Shown: one piece after another, positions 1-10,706 of the stretch
Layout of the letters: each line of letters starts with the position of its first letter
How positions within the stretch are numbered: position 1 is the first letter of the stretch
NCBI RefSeq assembly: GCF_910592395.1
Contig: NC_088308.1
Coordinates: 7,145,001-7,209,000 of the forward strand
Direction of reading: 5' to 3'
Origin: Lineus longissimus
Taxonomy: Eukaryota > Nemertea > Pilidiophora > Heteronemertea > Lineidae
DNA length: 64,000 bases
Program-made: the position numbers and the translations under genes
Notes under the pieces: generated by a model
Databases searched by the model: none
Told to the model about the DNA's origin: nothing
The model's input: the letters and a program-made list of their open reading frames with translations, nothing else

Positions 1-229
1 GTCTCCATAGCACAGAGTGGTCACAAACCTGTCAATGATATGGAAGCCTTGTCGCCTGGTAGTCCCTATCACCGAGGCCAGAGCATTAGCCCAGTGCATC
101 GTGGTAACCTCTCATCGCCAGAATCCTCACCTCTCAGCTCAGGAGCCAACTCGCCGAGAGAGTTCAGGGGTGGTATTCAGAAACCTGATAACAGACATAA
201 TGTTGCAGGACACCGATCTGCAAATAAAG
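1..229 (+). CDS. MAP2K6: Probable 5' exon of the MKK3/6 gene, Ser-Pro-rich N-terminal extension
   Basis: The frame is open from the window edge for 76 codons and ends at aaag|gtacca in phase 1. This is the phase the 1776 exon needs, and it places a Lys-Gly pair before RKKPPG just as vertebrate MKK6 has SKG before KKRNPG. The segment is rich in Ser, Pro, Gly and Arg and carries six Ser-Pro dipeptides, for example LSPGSPYH and [10 protein letters not shown]. Vertebrate MKK6 has only about six residues here, so this would be a long extension. The nearest Met is at 40. Membership in this gene is inferred from phase and context; it could be one of several alternative first exons. Confidence 0.55.
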
Positions 230-3200
230 GTACCAAATAATAATGGAATTTTATGATATTTTTTCACTGGTATTGGTCGATTAATGAGTTATGTAGGTCA
301 TGTTGCCAACCAATCGAGCAACCTGCCAAAGTAAAGTTGGTTGTCTTTCTTCACAAACCAGGAGTCCTCGGGGGGGGGGGGGGGGGGTGGAATATCTTCT
401 CAAAGAAAGAAGTTGCCTGCCCTAAAATTTGGTCTCCAGCAACTAAAACCTCACCTTATCTAACCACTGCTTACATCTAACTTTTTTTGGCATGATAGTC
501 CATGATTTTCGTGTTTACATGTACTGTAGAATGAACTGTTGTGCCACATCTCAGAGTAGATATCCGCCACACACCAATACTTCTACACTGACCCTACTTA
601 GGACACAAATTAGACACACATCTCTTCTCTCACATAAAATCCCTCGTTGTAGCCCTATACCGGTGTGCGAATCCTCATCTTTGATTATGCCATAGAGCAC
701 GATCCCATTTGAATTGGATGTTGTGCATTTGGTGGTCTCAACTCACCATGTTCTGGCCAGATTGTTTTTTAGACGGGGTGCTCACCGGAGAATTTTTCGA
801 ATTCGAGGCTCAGATTTTTCGAATTGTTTGCATAAAAATTGTGTCATTTTTGTGCAAAAAGGCTTGGGTAACACAGTACACATTGTATGTAGTTTTATAC
901 ATGTATTTCGATGGTTTCTATTAAGGGTGTTTACATGCAGATTGTGCTCCTTTGCAAGTCCCAGATCAAGCTCACAGTGTTAGAAATGAAAAACAAGGAG
1001 GCACCTCAACGCCCTGGCATGCCTAGGAAACAGATGGTAGCGCCCCCTTTTTAGAAACTTTCTGGTGAAAACACTGTCTCTAAACAGTCAAAACTGTGAA
1101 TAGTTCCTGTCAGGCAGGTTTTGTGCTCATTACCATGTAACCTACTAATGAGGTCATATGGTCCCTGGGAGATCATAACTGATTTATGAATCGTATACAC
1201 AGTCTTTGTGCTGTTGAAGTCACACATTGAAAGTAGTTTATGCATGCCAATGCACACAATAACACAGTAGTGCAGTAGAACCTCTCTATCAAGGACACCC
1301 TTTGGACTGACAAGTGCTGCCCTTTGGTAATACTAATAGAGAGGTGTCCTAATTAGAGAGGTCAAACTGAATGGAGACAACAAATTAAGGAACAAAACTC
1401 GTGTCCTTTGGATAAGTTTCCTCTACGAGAGGTTCCACTGTGTCTAAAAAATTGTTTTGCAGGATAAGCTCAAGCTTATTGGGAACCACCAGTTTTCTCA
1501 CACCAACATTTTTGGTACTGTGACCCTATTTTGACACACTATAATTCATTTCTGTTTTGAGCAGTGTGGCACCGACATCGGTCTGGGTGCTTTCACAGAA
1601 CTATTAATAACTCCATAAGTATGTCTGGGTGCTAAAATGGAAAAAAAATTTTTTTTCCAAGTGCTGCACGTGCACAAAAGCATTCGATAGTTTTTTTGCA
1701 TGTGTCAAGAGCACTTGAGAAAACGTTATCACTTTTCAATGATCGTTTATGTTTTTCTCCTTCCTTGTCTTCCAGGGCGCAAAAAGCCTCCGGGAATGGG
1801 GTTGAAGATCAACGTGACTTCAACGCCCCCTCCAAAAGCTGGGTAAGTCCACATCCTTTGAATTTCTTCTATGCGAAGCCAGTGGCAGTGCCGAGGCTAG
1901 TGACGTATTCCTACTCGACCTATCTGATACACTCTCTATCCATAGCAAAAGAGAGACATCCTCCAACAACCTGGAAAAAAATACTCAATTCTTTAAAATA
2001 GAACTCAAAAGCAAAAAGAAACTTCAAAGTCTCTCCAAATAAAAACTGAAAGATGTCTGATCACATAGTAGATGACACTGTGGGGGTGTTCTACATTGTA
2101 TTCCTTTTCAGATTATCAAAACAATGAACTTCCGTTTCAGGCCCCCGAGAGAGCTCGATGACAGAGTTACCATAACCGTTGACGACAAAGTCTATGACGT
2201 CAAGGCGACTGACTTGGAGCGCCTGGGTGAACTGGGCCGAGGAGCGTATGGCGTTGTTGAGAAGAGAAAGCACACGCCAAGTGGGCTTATCATGGCAGTG
2301 AAGGTAAATACTTGATCCTTTTGTCTTCTTGTTTTGTACATTTGGTTAGCTTTAGATTGGTCAACAATTGAGAGATTGCTGTTTTTCTGATGATAATACA
2401 GTAGAACCTCTCTACTAAGGACACCCTCGGGACTGACAAGTGTTGTCCTTAATAGAGAGGTGTCCTGATTAGAGAGGTCAAATTGAATGGAAAGAACCAA
2501 TTTGGGACCAAAACTAGTGTCCTTAATAGAGAGGTTGTCCTTAATAGAGAGGTGTCCGCTAAGGGAGGTTCTACTGTAGTAATAATAATGATAAAAATGA
2601 TAGTGTGTTCTTATATAGTAATCTTCACTCTGTTATCTAATGTCTCAGTCAAAGTGCTTTAAAATCGAAACATCACCCAGCCTATCCAAAAACATTTCTG
2701 GGGAACCAAGGGCAGCCACAATCGAGCGCACACAAGGATACTTCAGGCCAGTTGCGAGTTACAAAGTGGCACTGGTCGGATATCAAACCCAGGACCTCCT
2801 GATCACAGGGCCGACGCTCAAACGTTGTGCCACCCGTCATCAACTGTCACTTTCAATTCCAGCGGATTCATTGCACTGTGAACTCAGAGGAACAGAAGAG
2901 ACTGCTGATGGATCTTGATGTCTCGATGCGGAGTGGAAACTGTGTGTACATGGTCAAATTCTATGGGGCCTTATTCCGAGAGGTAAGATGTGCTGTCTTT
3001 TCATATTTTTTAGGTCAAGTGAGTACAGATACAAAATTGATGAGTGCACACCAAACCTTCCCTTCTCATAGCAAAGGGTTGGTTGTATATTTTGATTTCT
3101 AAAAAAATAGCTCTTTGTGTAAATTTAGCAAAGTGTTGGTTGTATATTTTGATTTCTAAAAAAATAGCTCTTTGTATAAATTTAAAATCAATCTTGGCAG

Positions 3201-6200
3201 ATTAATCTTTGTTAATATCTAGAAGATGTGTTTCTATCATGCCATGACCTATAATCTGGACAGCTTTGCCTTGTAAGCGCTGCATTGTCACCAGATAAGG
3301 ATGTTGATTTTCTCAGAGAATCATGTTTCTCATAACTGCCACAGTGATTCTTCCGATGTTAATCATCAGAATAGCTCAGTTTGATTGGTTTGTGGATAAC
3401 TTCCTTGTTTGCTAATTTATGTGATTTCTGGCAACTGTTTGGGAAAATTGAATCTGAACACTGCAGGTCGCTGGCTCTGCAACTGTAAATAATAAAATAT
3501 GCTAAATGCATCTGTATGTGTACTTCATATGATATTGTTCATGCAAAGGGGAGAAATCTAACCCCCCTACCCTCACCCCAACCCCCTGTAAAAATGTTGA
3601 GCTGGCTCTAAAGTCACTGTCCTTGTGGCCCATAAATATACTTTTCTCCATCATTTAATTCAGAGCCAAAGGATCTCAAATTGTTCTAGTTTTGTCAATC
3701 ACTGCTTTCAGGGAGACGTGTGGATCTGCATGGAAGTCATGGATACCTCTTTAGACAAATTCTATACGGAAGTTTACCCGAATAGCTCTATACCTGAGCC
3801 AATCTTAGCAAAGATAGCAACTTCAGTAAGTTTATTTCATCCTTGACCTTTGGTTTATCATTGAGAAGTTGTGGTTTCTGCTTCTTCCTCTTCCAAGTTC
3901 AAATTGTTTTGGATATGCAAGCTACCAGTAGTTTATTACAATTTATAGAATGGTTGTGTACATTTTCTGATGCGTCCTAGAATTGTCGACTATAAAAGGA
4001 ATGCTGTAAATTTATGAGTGCTGTGCTGCAGTAGCATTATGTCAATAATTTAATCTTTATCGTCTGCCTAGGATGTGGAAAAATATTCGAATTTACATTG
4101 TTATGTTACTAACCTCTTTTTTTATGTTGCCTACAGGTAGTAAAAGGTTTAGATTACCTCTGCAATAACGGCATCATGCATCGAGATGTTAAACCCTCCA
4201 ATATTTTAATGAACCGTCAGGGCGATGTCAAATTGTGTGATTTTGGTGTCAGCAAGAAAATCATGGACTCAATGGCAAAAACTCGGAATGCTGGAACTGA
4301 GCCTTATCTTGCTGTGAGTAGATAGTGACTAATAATTGCTCCGCGTGTTCTTCTCTTAAAGGTAGTGAAGGCATTAGATTACCTCCATAGCAAGTTAAAA
4401 GTGATACATCGCGACGTGAAGCCTTCGAACATCCTGATCAATCGAGGTGGAGATGTCAAAATTTGTGATTTTGGGATCAGCGGTCAGCTGGTTGATTCCA
4501 TAGCGAAGACCATGGAGGCAGGCTGCAAGCCCTATATGGCAGTAAGTTTGTTTACGAGGTTGTAAGTGTGACGGCTTCTGCTCTGTGGTGTTGTTATTTT
4601 TTTGGTTAAAGTCTATTCCAGTTGCATTTCAGGGTAAAGTTAGCCCTTCCATTCTATTTACAATGTGTAAATAGAACAGTGGAAGGGGCTATTTTTCCCC
4701 CATTTTACCTCACTTGGCACAGAGTGTATCCTTTTTAGGTGTTTGCCTTTTTTTCCTTTCCTACCAGCATGCTTCCCTTGGAGCAGAGTAGGTCCACCCT
4801 TTGAGTGTCCGGTCCTCGGGCTAAAATACTGAACTAGCCTGTACTAGCCTATTCCTACGTTGACTGACTTCCTTTGAAACTGTCCTAGCTTTGGAATGCT
4901 GTTTTATTTTCAAATTTTGATAGATAATTAACAGCTTGACTGTTCAAAAAAGCAATTCTTTATTCATTGTGTCAGTAGCCAACACTATTAAAGGGGTTCC
5001 GACAACGAGAGCCACGCCAGAGAGGTCACTGGCCTGTGGCGGGTGCTAGTGTCTCCCTCTCTGGCTCTTGAATGCCACTTTGACTTCTGTGTTTACAATG
5101 GCTCATGTTTTCAAGTTATAGCCTCTGTGTTTAGTTATCATTGGAGTCATGTTTTTGTTTTGTTTTCTGTATTAGTGCTTGTGTTGATATCTATACTAGA
5201 TGTAGTATTATTGACTGCTGGTAACATGGTTTAAGTAATCAACATGATTTAAATTGTGTTTGTGGCCGAATTGTGGCACCTTTATGATATTCAACATTTT
5301 CAACTTCTTCATGCAGTGGTTGCAAATTTGTGCAAAGTGTAGAGCAAAGAGGTTTTTTTGAATGAGAGGTTTAATACAATGTATATATGTATTTTGTATC
5401 TTTAAACTTACAAATGTTTAATTTACCTTATAATTACAATGGTCCAGGGCCAAAGCCAATGGATTATTGGCCGTGGAGTTCATGAAATGTCACTACCTAG
5501 TGCCATGACCAATTACCGGGAACCACTCAGCCAAGGCTTTCTCTTTTGTGCCGATAAACTATAGTAATCTTTACTTTTCTCTGTGTTTTCCAAAAAAAGC
5601 AAGGAACGTCTAATTGTCTTTTTTTCCATTCCAGCCCGAAAGGATAAACCCAGACACGTCAAGTAAAGGCTATGATATAAAGTCAGATGTTTGGAGCTTT
5701 GGTATCACCCTGGTAGGTGTAGGCCTTGGGCAAAATCCAAAAAGGTTTAGGCTTAGTTTATGAATTCGTGACTACATTTTGGGGGCAGAGTAAAAATACT
5801 CTTATCAAGATAAGCAAGGTAAAAATAGTTGCTCCTAAACCAGATATATAGACCTTCGTAACCAGAAAATTATTTTAACTGGTCTAAACTGATAGAAATT
5901 TGTACCTTTATACATACTACATGGATGCCCCACTCTAAAACTTATTGATAGTGGACATACACTACAGGCGGATTTGTAGTTTGCTTTTCATTTCGGTTGC
6001 GCCAAAGTAGCTCCATTGGCCAATCAGTCAATCAATCCCCTCGTGTCTTGTTCTTTGCTCACTCTCATGCATTTTTTCCAATTCCAGTTTGAGCTAGCCA
6101 CAGGTCAGTTCCCGTACACTTCCTGGAAGACTCCATTTGAGCAGCTCAAACAAGTAGTCCACGACGACCCACCAAGATTACCACCGGGAAAATTTTCCGA

Positions 6201-8105
6201 GGATTTTGAAATGTTCATGGAAAGCTGGTGAGTTAGAGTCCTGGCCGATCATGATTGTGACCAGAGATATTAGCCGCAGCTGATGAAAATGTCTGAACAT
6301 TGTGTAAATAGTCTAAAAGCATAGACAAAGGGGACACTCACGTCATCAAGCCCCCCCCCCCCCGAACCTCCACTAACCTTGACCTTCTAATGTCGGGCAA
6401 CACCTTGTTCACACTCTCAGAAAGTCAATTTGTGCATAATTAGTTACAGATAATGCGCTGATTTGTAATACTTTCCTCATATAGATGAATAAGGGAGCTG
6501 TAACAGTAGAATAGGCTGCCGCATAGCATACTCTTAATAAGAACAGTGCAGTATTGTCACAATTGAGGGGTTATCTCGACTGTCCTACCATCCCATTAAA
6601 AAAAGCCCACACCCTGAACCCAAATCGATATATTAGTCAAATACTGAACCCAAATCGATATATTAGTCAAATACTGTACAGCTGTATCAAGCTAAATGTT
6701 TAGCAATCTTCAATACATGATTTTTCTTCAATCGCTTTTACGAAGATGACCATGAAACTATAGCATGTGTTCCGGCTGTTATGCTAATATCTCTGTCGCA
6801 ATTATGCTAGGCTTGTGGGGCTTTAGCTTAGCGTCCTCCCTTCCTGTGCATGTGTGTGAATAAGTGCTTGGTATTGTCTGGATCTAGATACTTGTCAAAC
6901 GTCATCTGCTGCTCAAATGGAGATTTTCAGGAAGAGTTGGGAGTTGTACCAGGTAGCAGTTTCCCTCTCTTCAGATGAGTGCACCTAGTGGGTCGAGTGT
7001 CCGAACTTGGCCAGGTGGAAGTTACCTTTTGTTGAAAATGATGTCACATCACAGTGTTGGGAGAATGACATCATTTTCATCAGAGCCTGGCTTCAGAACT
7101 AGGTGACATTTTGCCACTTGACTACTCGGTGCACTGATCTGGAAAGAGACGACTTCTGTTCAGCCTACTGTGGACTTGGCTAGTGTTGAAGGTCCTCTCA
7201 GAGGGTCACGTTATGCACAGTTGATGAAATTGCTAACGTCTGCTTACCTATGGCATGGAAGAGTAAGACATGGATGTCATCCAAAGTTGCATTTTCATTC
7301 AATGTTGAGTAAAGTGACATCCGGGAAGGATCTCTAGCCAAGCCTGTAGAAGAATTGAACAATCATGAATTTGATAATCATTATTTATCTTCATGATACT
7401 CGTTATGAATGCCGTCGGTTGTTTTTCTCTCGCCACCAGATGGAAATAGCTACGGGTAAATTCCCTTACTCGAACTGGAAATCTATATTTGAGCATATCA
7501 GGGAGGTAGTGGAAGGCACACCACCTCGACTACCAGACGAAGGCTTTTCGCCGGAGTTTAGAGAATTTGTAGAATGCTGGTAAGCTTTCAAGTATGCAAA
7601 CCTGGAAAGTTGCGCGAGGATCGAGTTCCTTTTGTTGTAGTAATGTCCCTCTCCACCAGACGGCACCACTAGTAGTATCCATCTCTTCAGCACTGTCTTT
7701 TTGTTGTTGCTGTCGCTGCAGTTTTGCACCTCCTTAATCAGGACACCTCTCTATTAAGGAAAGTACTTGTCAGTCCCTTGGATGTCCTTAATAGTTCTGC
7801 TTTATATGTAAGGTATGAAACGACATCGAAAACTATTTTTTGAAGGACGTTGACAGAACTATACTTGGCTGACTAGTTACTTGATTTGTGCCCAGAAAAG
7901 GCCCATGCTTGATTTGAAATTCATGTTTTCCTTTATTTTCAGCCTTCAAAAGAACTGTGCCGATAGGAAGAATTACAAGGAGTTGCTGAGTATGCCCTTC
8001 ATCATAAAGGCCGAAGAACGTGACGCAGAGGTCGACCTGGCTGCTTACGTCCAATCAGTATTAGGGGACAATTTTAACAATACGGCAGACATCCAAAGGG
8101 CCTGA
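1..8105 (+). CDS. MAP2K6: MKK3/MKK6-type dual-specificity MAP kinase kinase (5' end outside window)
   Basis: This kinase should phosphorylate the TxY loop of p38 MAP kinases in the cytoplasm. Exons: <1-229, 1776-1842, 2141-2303, 2863-2982, 3712-3825, then 4137-4313 (5a) or 4362-4541 (5b), 5635-5712, then 6088-6227 (7a) or 7440-7579 (7b), and 7943-8105. All junctions are GT-AG with matching phases. Counted from the window edge (417 residues with 5b and 7a) I see a basic p38-docking motif [12 protein letters not shown] at about 77-88, the glycine loop [10 protein letters not shown], the lysine of IMAVK near 153, HRDVKPSN near 247, DFG near 267, activation-loop S/T in VDSIAKT, the APE motif built across exons 5/6, and a C-terminal MAP3K-docking-like helix ending VLGD. 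The 40-residue exon 2863-2982 is nearly identical to vertebrate MKK6. A second MKK branch such as MKK4 or MKK7 fits less well. Confidence 0.95.
230..1775 (+). other. Probable MKK3/6 intron
   Basis: I see no convincing coding exon here. It contains a poly(G) tract at about 370-386, a foldback element at 1273-1440, and AT-rich filler. An alternative short first exon or promoter could lie here but nothing decisive is visible. Confidence 0.4.
1273..1440. mobile_element. Foldback element, CAGTAGAACC family (copy 1)
   Basis: It begins cagtagaacctctctat and ends with the inverse form gagaggttccactg. The middle carries the family words 'ggactgacaagtg' and 'gagaggtcaaactgaatgg' shared with the 2399 copy. 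There is no transposase. Confidence 0.75.
2399..2576. mobile_element. Foldback element, CAGTAGAACC family (best full copy), in an MKK3/6 intron
   Basis: The left end is cagtagaacctctctacta and the right end is its inverse, gaggttctactg. A TA dinucleotide flanks both sides, as expected for Tc1/mariner or pogo-type insertion. It has no coding capacity, so it is a MITE. Several inner 'ccttaatagagaggt' words make it a strong potential hairpin. Confidence 0.82.
2762..2836 (-). repeat. Probable tRNA-derived SINE head
   Basis: Read on the minus strand it has an A-box-like start (tggcacaacgtttgagcg) and about 45 bases later a degenerate B box (gggtttgatatcc), with a tRNA-like anticodon-arm region between. 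It is too degenerate for a working tRNA. It sits just upstream of the acceptor of the MKK3/6 exon at 2863. Confidence 0.4.
3069..3185. repeat. 57-bp direct duplication
   Basis: Two nearly identical copies, starting at 3069 and 3126, each read tagcaaag-g/t-gttggttgta and end in an 'aatagctctttgt' segment. It lies in an MKK3/6 intron. Confidence 0.85.
4137..4313 (+). CDS. MAP2K6: MKK3/6 alternative exon 5a (catalytic loop plus activation loop, divergent copy)
   Basis: This 177-nt phase-0 exon encodes 59 residues starting VVKGLDYL. It keeps [12 protein letters not shown] and the activation-loop serine and threonine (MDSMAKT), so it should make an active, phosphorylatable kinase. It differs from the standard MKK3/6 sequence: ISG after DFG becomes VSK, and GCKPYMA becomes GTEPYLA. 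A strong pyrimidine tract and ctacag acceptor precede it and gtgagt follows. By my alignment 38 of 59 residues match exon 5b, with no stop or frameshift, which argues against a decayed copy. Confidence 0.88.
4362..4541 (+). CDS. MAP2K6: MKK3/6 alternative exon 5b (catalytic loop plus activation loop, standard copy)
   Basis: This 180-nt phase-0 exon encodes 60 residues starting [14 protein letters not shown]. It holds [15 protein letters not shown] and VDSIAKT followed by GCKPYMA, very close to vertebrate MKK6. It lies only 48 nt after the end of exon 5a. Both copies start with GTA and end in an alanine codon before GT, so either joins exons 3712-3825 and 5635-5712 in frame. Confidence 0.93.
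4633..4716. repeat. Imperfect inverted repeat (hairpin) just downstream of MKK3/6 exon 5b
   Basis: The left arm (ggtaaagttagcccttcc then attctatttac) pairs with the right arm (gtaaatagaacagtggaagg then ggctatttt and a second ggtaaa complement). It could be a foldback transposon remnant or an RNA stem near the alternative exon pair. Confidence 0.6.
6088..6227 (+). CDS. MAP2K6: MKK3/6 alternative exon 7a (alpha-F/alpha-G region, standard copy)
   Basis: This 140-nt exon enters in phase 0 and leaves in phase 2. It encodes [19 protein letters not shown], then LKQVV and a [13 protein letters not shown] stretch, matching the FPYxSWxTPFxQLKQVV region of vertebrate MKK3/6. The acceptor is ttccaattccag and the donor gtgagt. 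It covers the end of helix F and the helix G region of the kinase C-lobe. Confidence 0.92.
6614..6673. repeat. Tandem duplication of a 30-bp unit
   Basis: The unit begins ctgaacccaaatcgatat and is repeated twice head to tail without change, within the intron between exons 7a and 7b. Confidence 0.85.
7440..7579 (+). CDS. MAP2K6: MKK3/6 alternative exon 7b (alpha-F/alpha-G region, divergent copy)
   Basis: This exon has the same length (140 nt) and the same phases as 7a and lies 1.2 kb downstream, between ctcgccaccag and gtaagc. It encodes [19 protein letters not shown], then IREVV and [13 protein letters not shown]. About 23 of 46 residues match 7a. Changes cluster in the helix G region ([10 protein letters not shown] becomes [10 protein letters not shown]). 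There is no stop or frameshift, so it looks like a maintained alternative exon. Confidence 0.88.
7729..7800. mobile_element. Fragment of the CAGTAGAACC foldback family
   Basis: It contains ccttaatcaggacacctctc, the family word cttgtcagtccc, and a truncated end near tccttaatagttctgc. Both termini are damaged. Confidence 0.55.
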
Positions 8106-8205
8106 GGAGTGCGTAGGAAGGTGTAGATGATGATAGTGTGGTTGTTCCGCCATGTCACTGCTGACGTCTGCTTCCTGACGGTGGCTGGACCGGACCTCGT
8201 TTGTA

Positions 8206-8211
8206 AATAAA
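8206..8211 (+). terminator. Candidate polyadenylation signal of the MKK3/6 gene
   Basis: AATAAA lies about 100 nt after the stop codon. It is the nearest such hexamer; others further on (for example near 9058) could give longer 3' UTRs. Confidence 0.4.
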
Positions 8212-10706
8212 TGCAGACACAACAGTGTCTGGTGTCTCCACCTAGTGGTTTATAGCGGGGCATTGTTGTGACATCCTTGCAGAACTTCGGCTTAAGATGG
8301 GGCTGTTACCAGTTGAAGTATCATGGTGATGTTTGTGTTGTATATGCAGCTTCTTGGGGGGCATGTCAAAAATACATTGAAGCCAAAAAACGAACACTGT
8401 TCAACTGGGGGGAGGGGTTGACAAAAATGCCATCATTATTTCTTCTCTTCTCTTTTTAGCATCAAACATGCCAGAAGACAGATTTGTTTCGTCTTTCTAG
8501 GGGGGAGGGTCCAGGGAAGATAAACTGTGTAATTTTGACATGGTCCCTTAGGCCGGGTTACATAAGCTTCACAATGGCACGTGCCATGTTTCATGTGTCA
8601 CATTTCAATTTGGGGCTGAAAGTGACATTAATTCCTAGCCTGCTCATTGGAAACAATTTGTTTGTTTTTCACGTCATAGGTGAAAAGTGACATGTTCAAG
8701 TGACATCATAAACACTATGTAAACCCAGCCTTAGAGGCATGTCATATTTGCCATGTTAAGGTGTAGACATATTGTGTACACGCGAGGTAAACCGTCAAAT
8801 TTTCGCGAGGGGTTATGTCTCTGCAGATTTTGCGAAGAAGACTAGATTTGCAAAAATTAAAATCGCAACAAAAATTGTTTTAATTGGAAAACTGAAAGAA
8901 ATTTTGTAATCGGCCCAAAAAAAATCCAAAATAATCGTAAAAATTTCGCTTATCGCAAAAATAACGAGGTGCAAAATTTGGTGGTTTTTAGTACGCTTTG
9001 ATGAAGTTAGTGATTCGTGATATGCGATATAGTCTATTATGCCTTGTTATTTGTTGTCAAATAAAATCAGGGATGTACCTTTTCTGTTTAGTTGTTGGCA
9101 GTGTCTGGTGATGATTACCTTGGCTGGGAGCCCTAAATTGGCAAATATATGTTTGTAACCCATCACACCAATATGGGAAGTACTGTCGCATTTGGGGCAC
9201 ATGAAATTCCAATGTATCCCCACGTTCGAAGAGCAGCTATTCTAGGCTATCGGCTGCATTTTGATACCACTTTGTATCTTTTGTGGTGACTGAGTAATTC
9301 ATAAATGTTTGGTGAATATAGCCAGCCTTTAAAGTACGTTGTTTGAATTTTTATTACAACACAACAGCTTTGTTCTTCTATACAACGTACATGGACATGT
9401 AGGTGGACTTCACAAAAATTGCTTAAAAATGTCTTCTGAATCATATTTTTGTCAAATTGACGAGTAGAATAGTTAGTTAGATACTGATAAAGTCAATGTT
9501 GCTATTATTATAATCGGAAAGTGGACCAAAATTGACTCAATCGTATTATGCAATACCAGGCCTGGCCAATTGCTACCAGATTTGGTGTGATGGGTCAAAT
9601 ATAAGTGCATTATATGAGTGGAATAACAATTATATGCCTGGTTGTGCTAATTCATTATTCAAGACTATACTTCATTTCCACACATGGCTTGTATTAAAAA
9701 GCATGTTATAATGTTGAAGAGAATTCGTTAAAATCATCTTGTAAACTCCTCGATATCTGTGAGGCAAAGTTTTTTTGTCCTGTATTATGATTTGAAAACA
9801 CTCTTATTGAAGGCTCACAAATCTATCAGAAGGTTTGGGCAATCCACCTAGTTGTCAAAATTACTTAACGTGAAATGAAATATGATATTTTCACTTACAA
9901 AGGCCACCAGATTAAGAGGTTGTGGTAATGAACTGTGTGAATGCCTTAAAACTCAGGTTTGAATGAAGGCTTTGATGTACTGGCAGCATTGTACTTTTGA
10001 TACATGAAGGATGCCAGTAGGTGGGCCAACACTACAGTAAAACAATATTTATGTGTGAAATCCCAAAAAAGCCCTTAGAAATGAATATGGCTGGGGGAAA
10101 ATGGGGAAAATGTCCTCTTTCAGAAATTATTCTTTCTGCCTCGGAGGCGATGGGGTCAGTTGGTTGAAATCTAGCAAGTCTTTTTGAAGTCTCAGTTCCT
10201 AAGAGCCATGACACAAACTGGTTATCATGTGTCATCCTAAGCACAACAGACTTGCAAGTGTCAGTTTAAATTCCTCCGAGGGGCAAAATGGGGTGTTGAC
10301 TATTAAGCATGGTGTTCCTTGCTTCCTGAAGTGAAATGGACACGTTTAGTTTCAAAAAAACATTTTCATATCCAGGTTTCTTGCCTAAGAAATGATTTTT
10401 CTCTAAACACACATTTGGGATGAGTTGCCTTTGTTATTGCCGCTATATTACTGCTATGCTTCTTATTATTAGTGCTTTGATTGTACTTTGTGTAGAATTC
10501 GTTTGTAGCTTATAAGCACCATGTCCATTAGGTCAAGAAATGTAGAAAAAAAGTAGCGTATTTGACTAAATTGTATATGTCCACACTAACTGATATGGTC
10601 AGTGACTTTGTTGCTTTTGTGTATTGTGTCGCTGAAGTATCCTAACCATTGTTTCTTTACAAATGTCGTTGTTGTAGATAGTGTATCTTGAAGTGATGTA
10701 TTGATG
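8212..10706. other. Gene-free stretch, 3' UTR or intergenic
   Basis: No coding exon is supported. A palindromic A/T-rich element lies at about 8774-8997; the rest looks like unique AT-rich sequence. Confidence 0.45.
8774..8997. mobile_element. Probable MITE with A/T-rich inverted ends
   Basis: The left end (aaaccgtcaaattttcgcg) is the imperfect inverse of the right end (gcaaaatttggtggttttt). The interior holds many 'tcgcaaaaat' words on both strands. Borders are approximate. Confidence 0.45.

Noticed and set aside
4137-4541. Exon 5a as a processed pseudogene or intron-less retrocopy
   Set aside because: It is bounded by splice sites exactly at the 5b boundaries and stays open with all catalytic residues, so tandem exon duplication explains it better.
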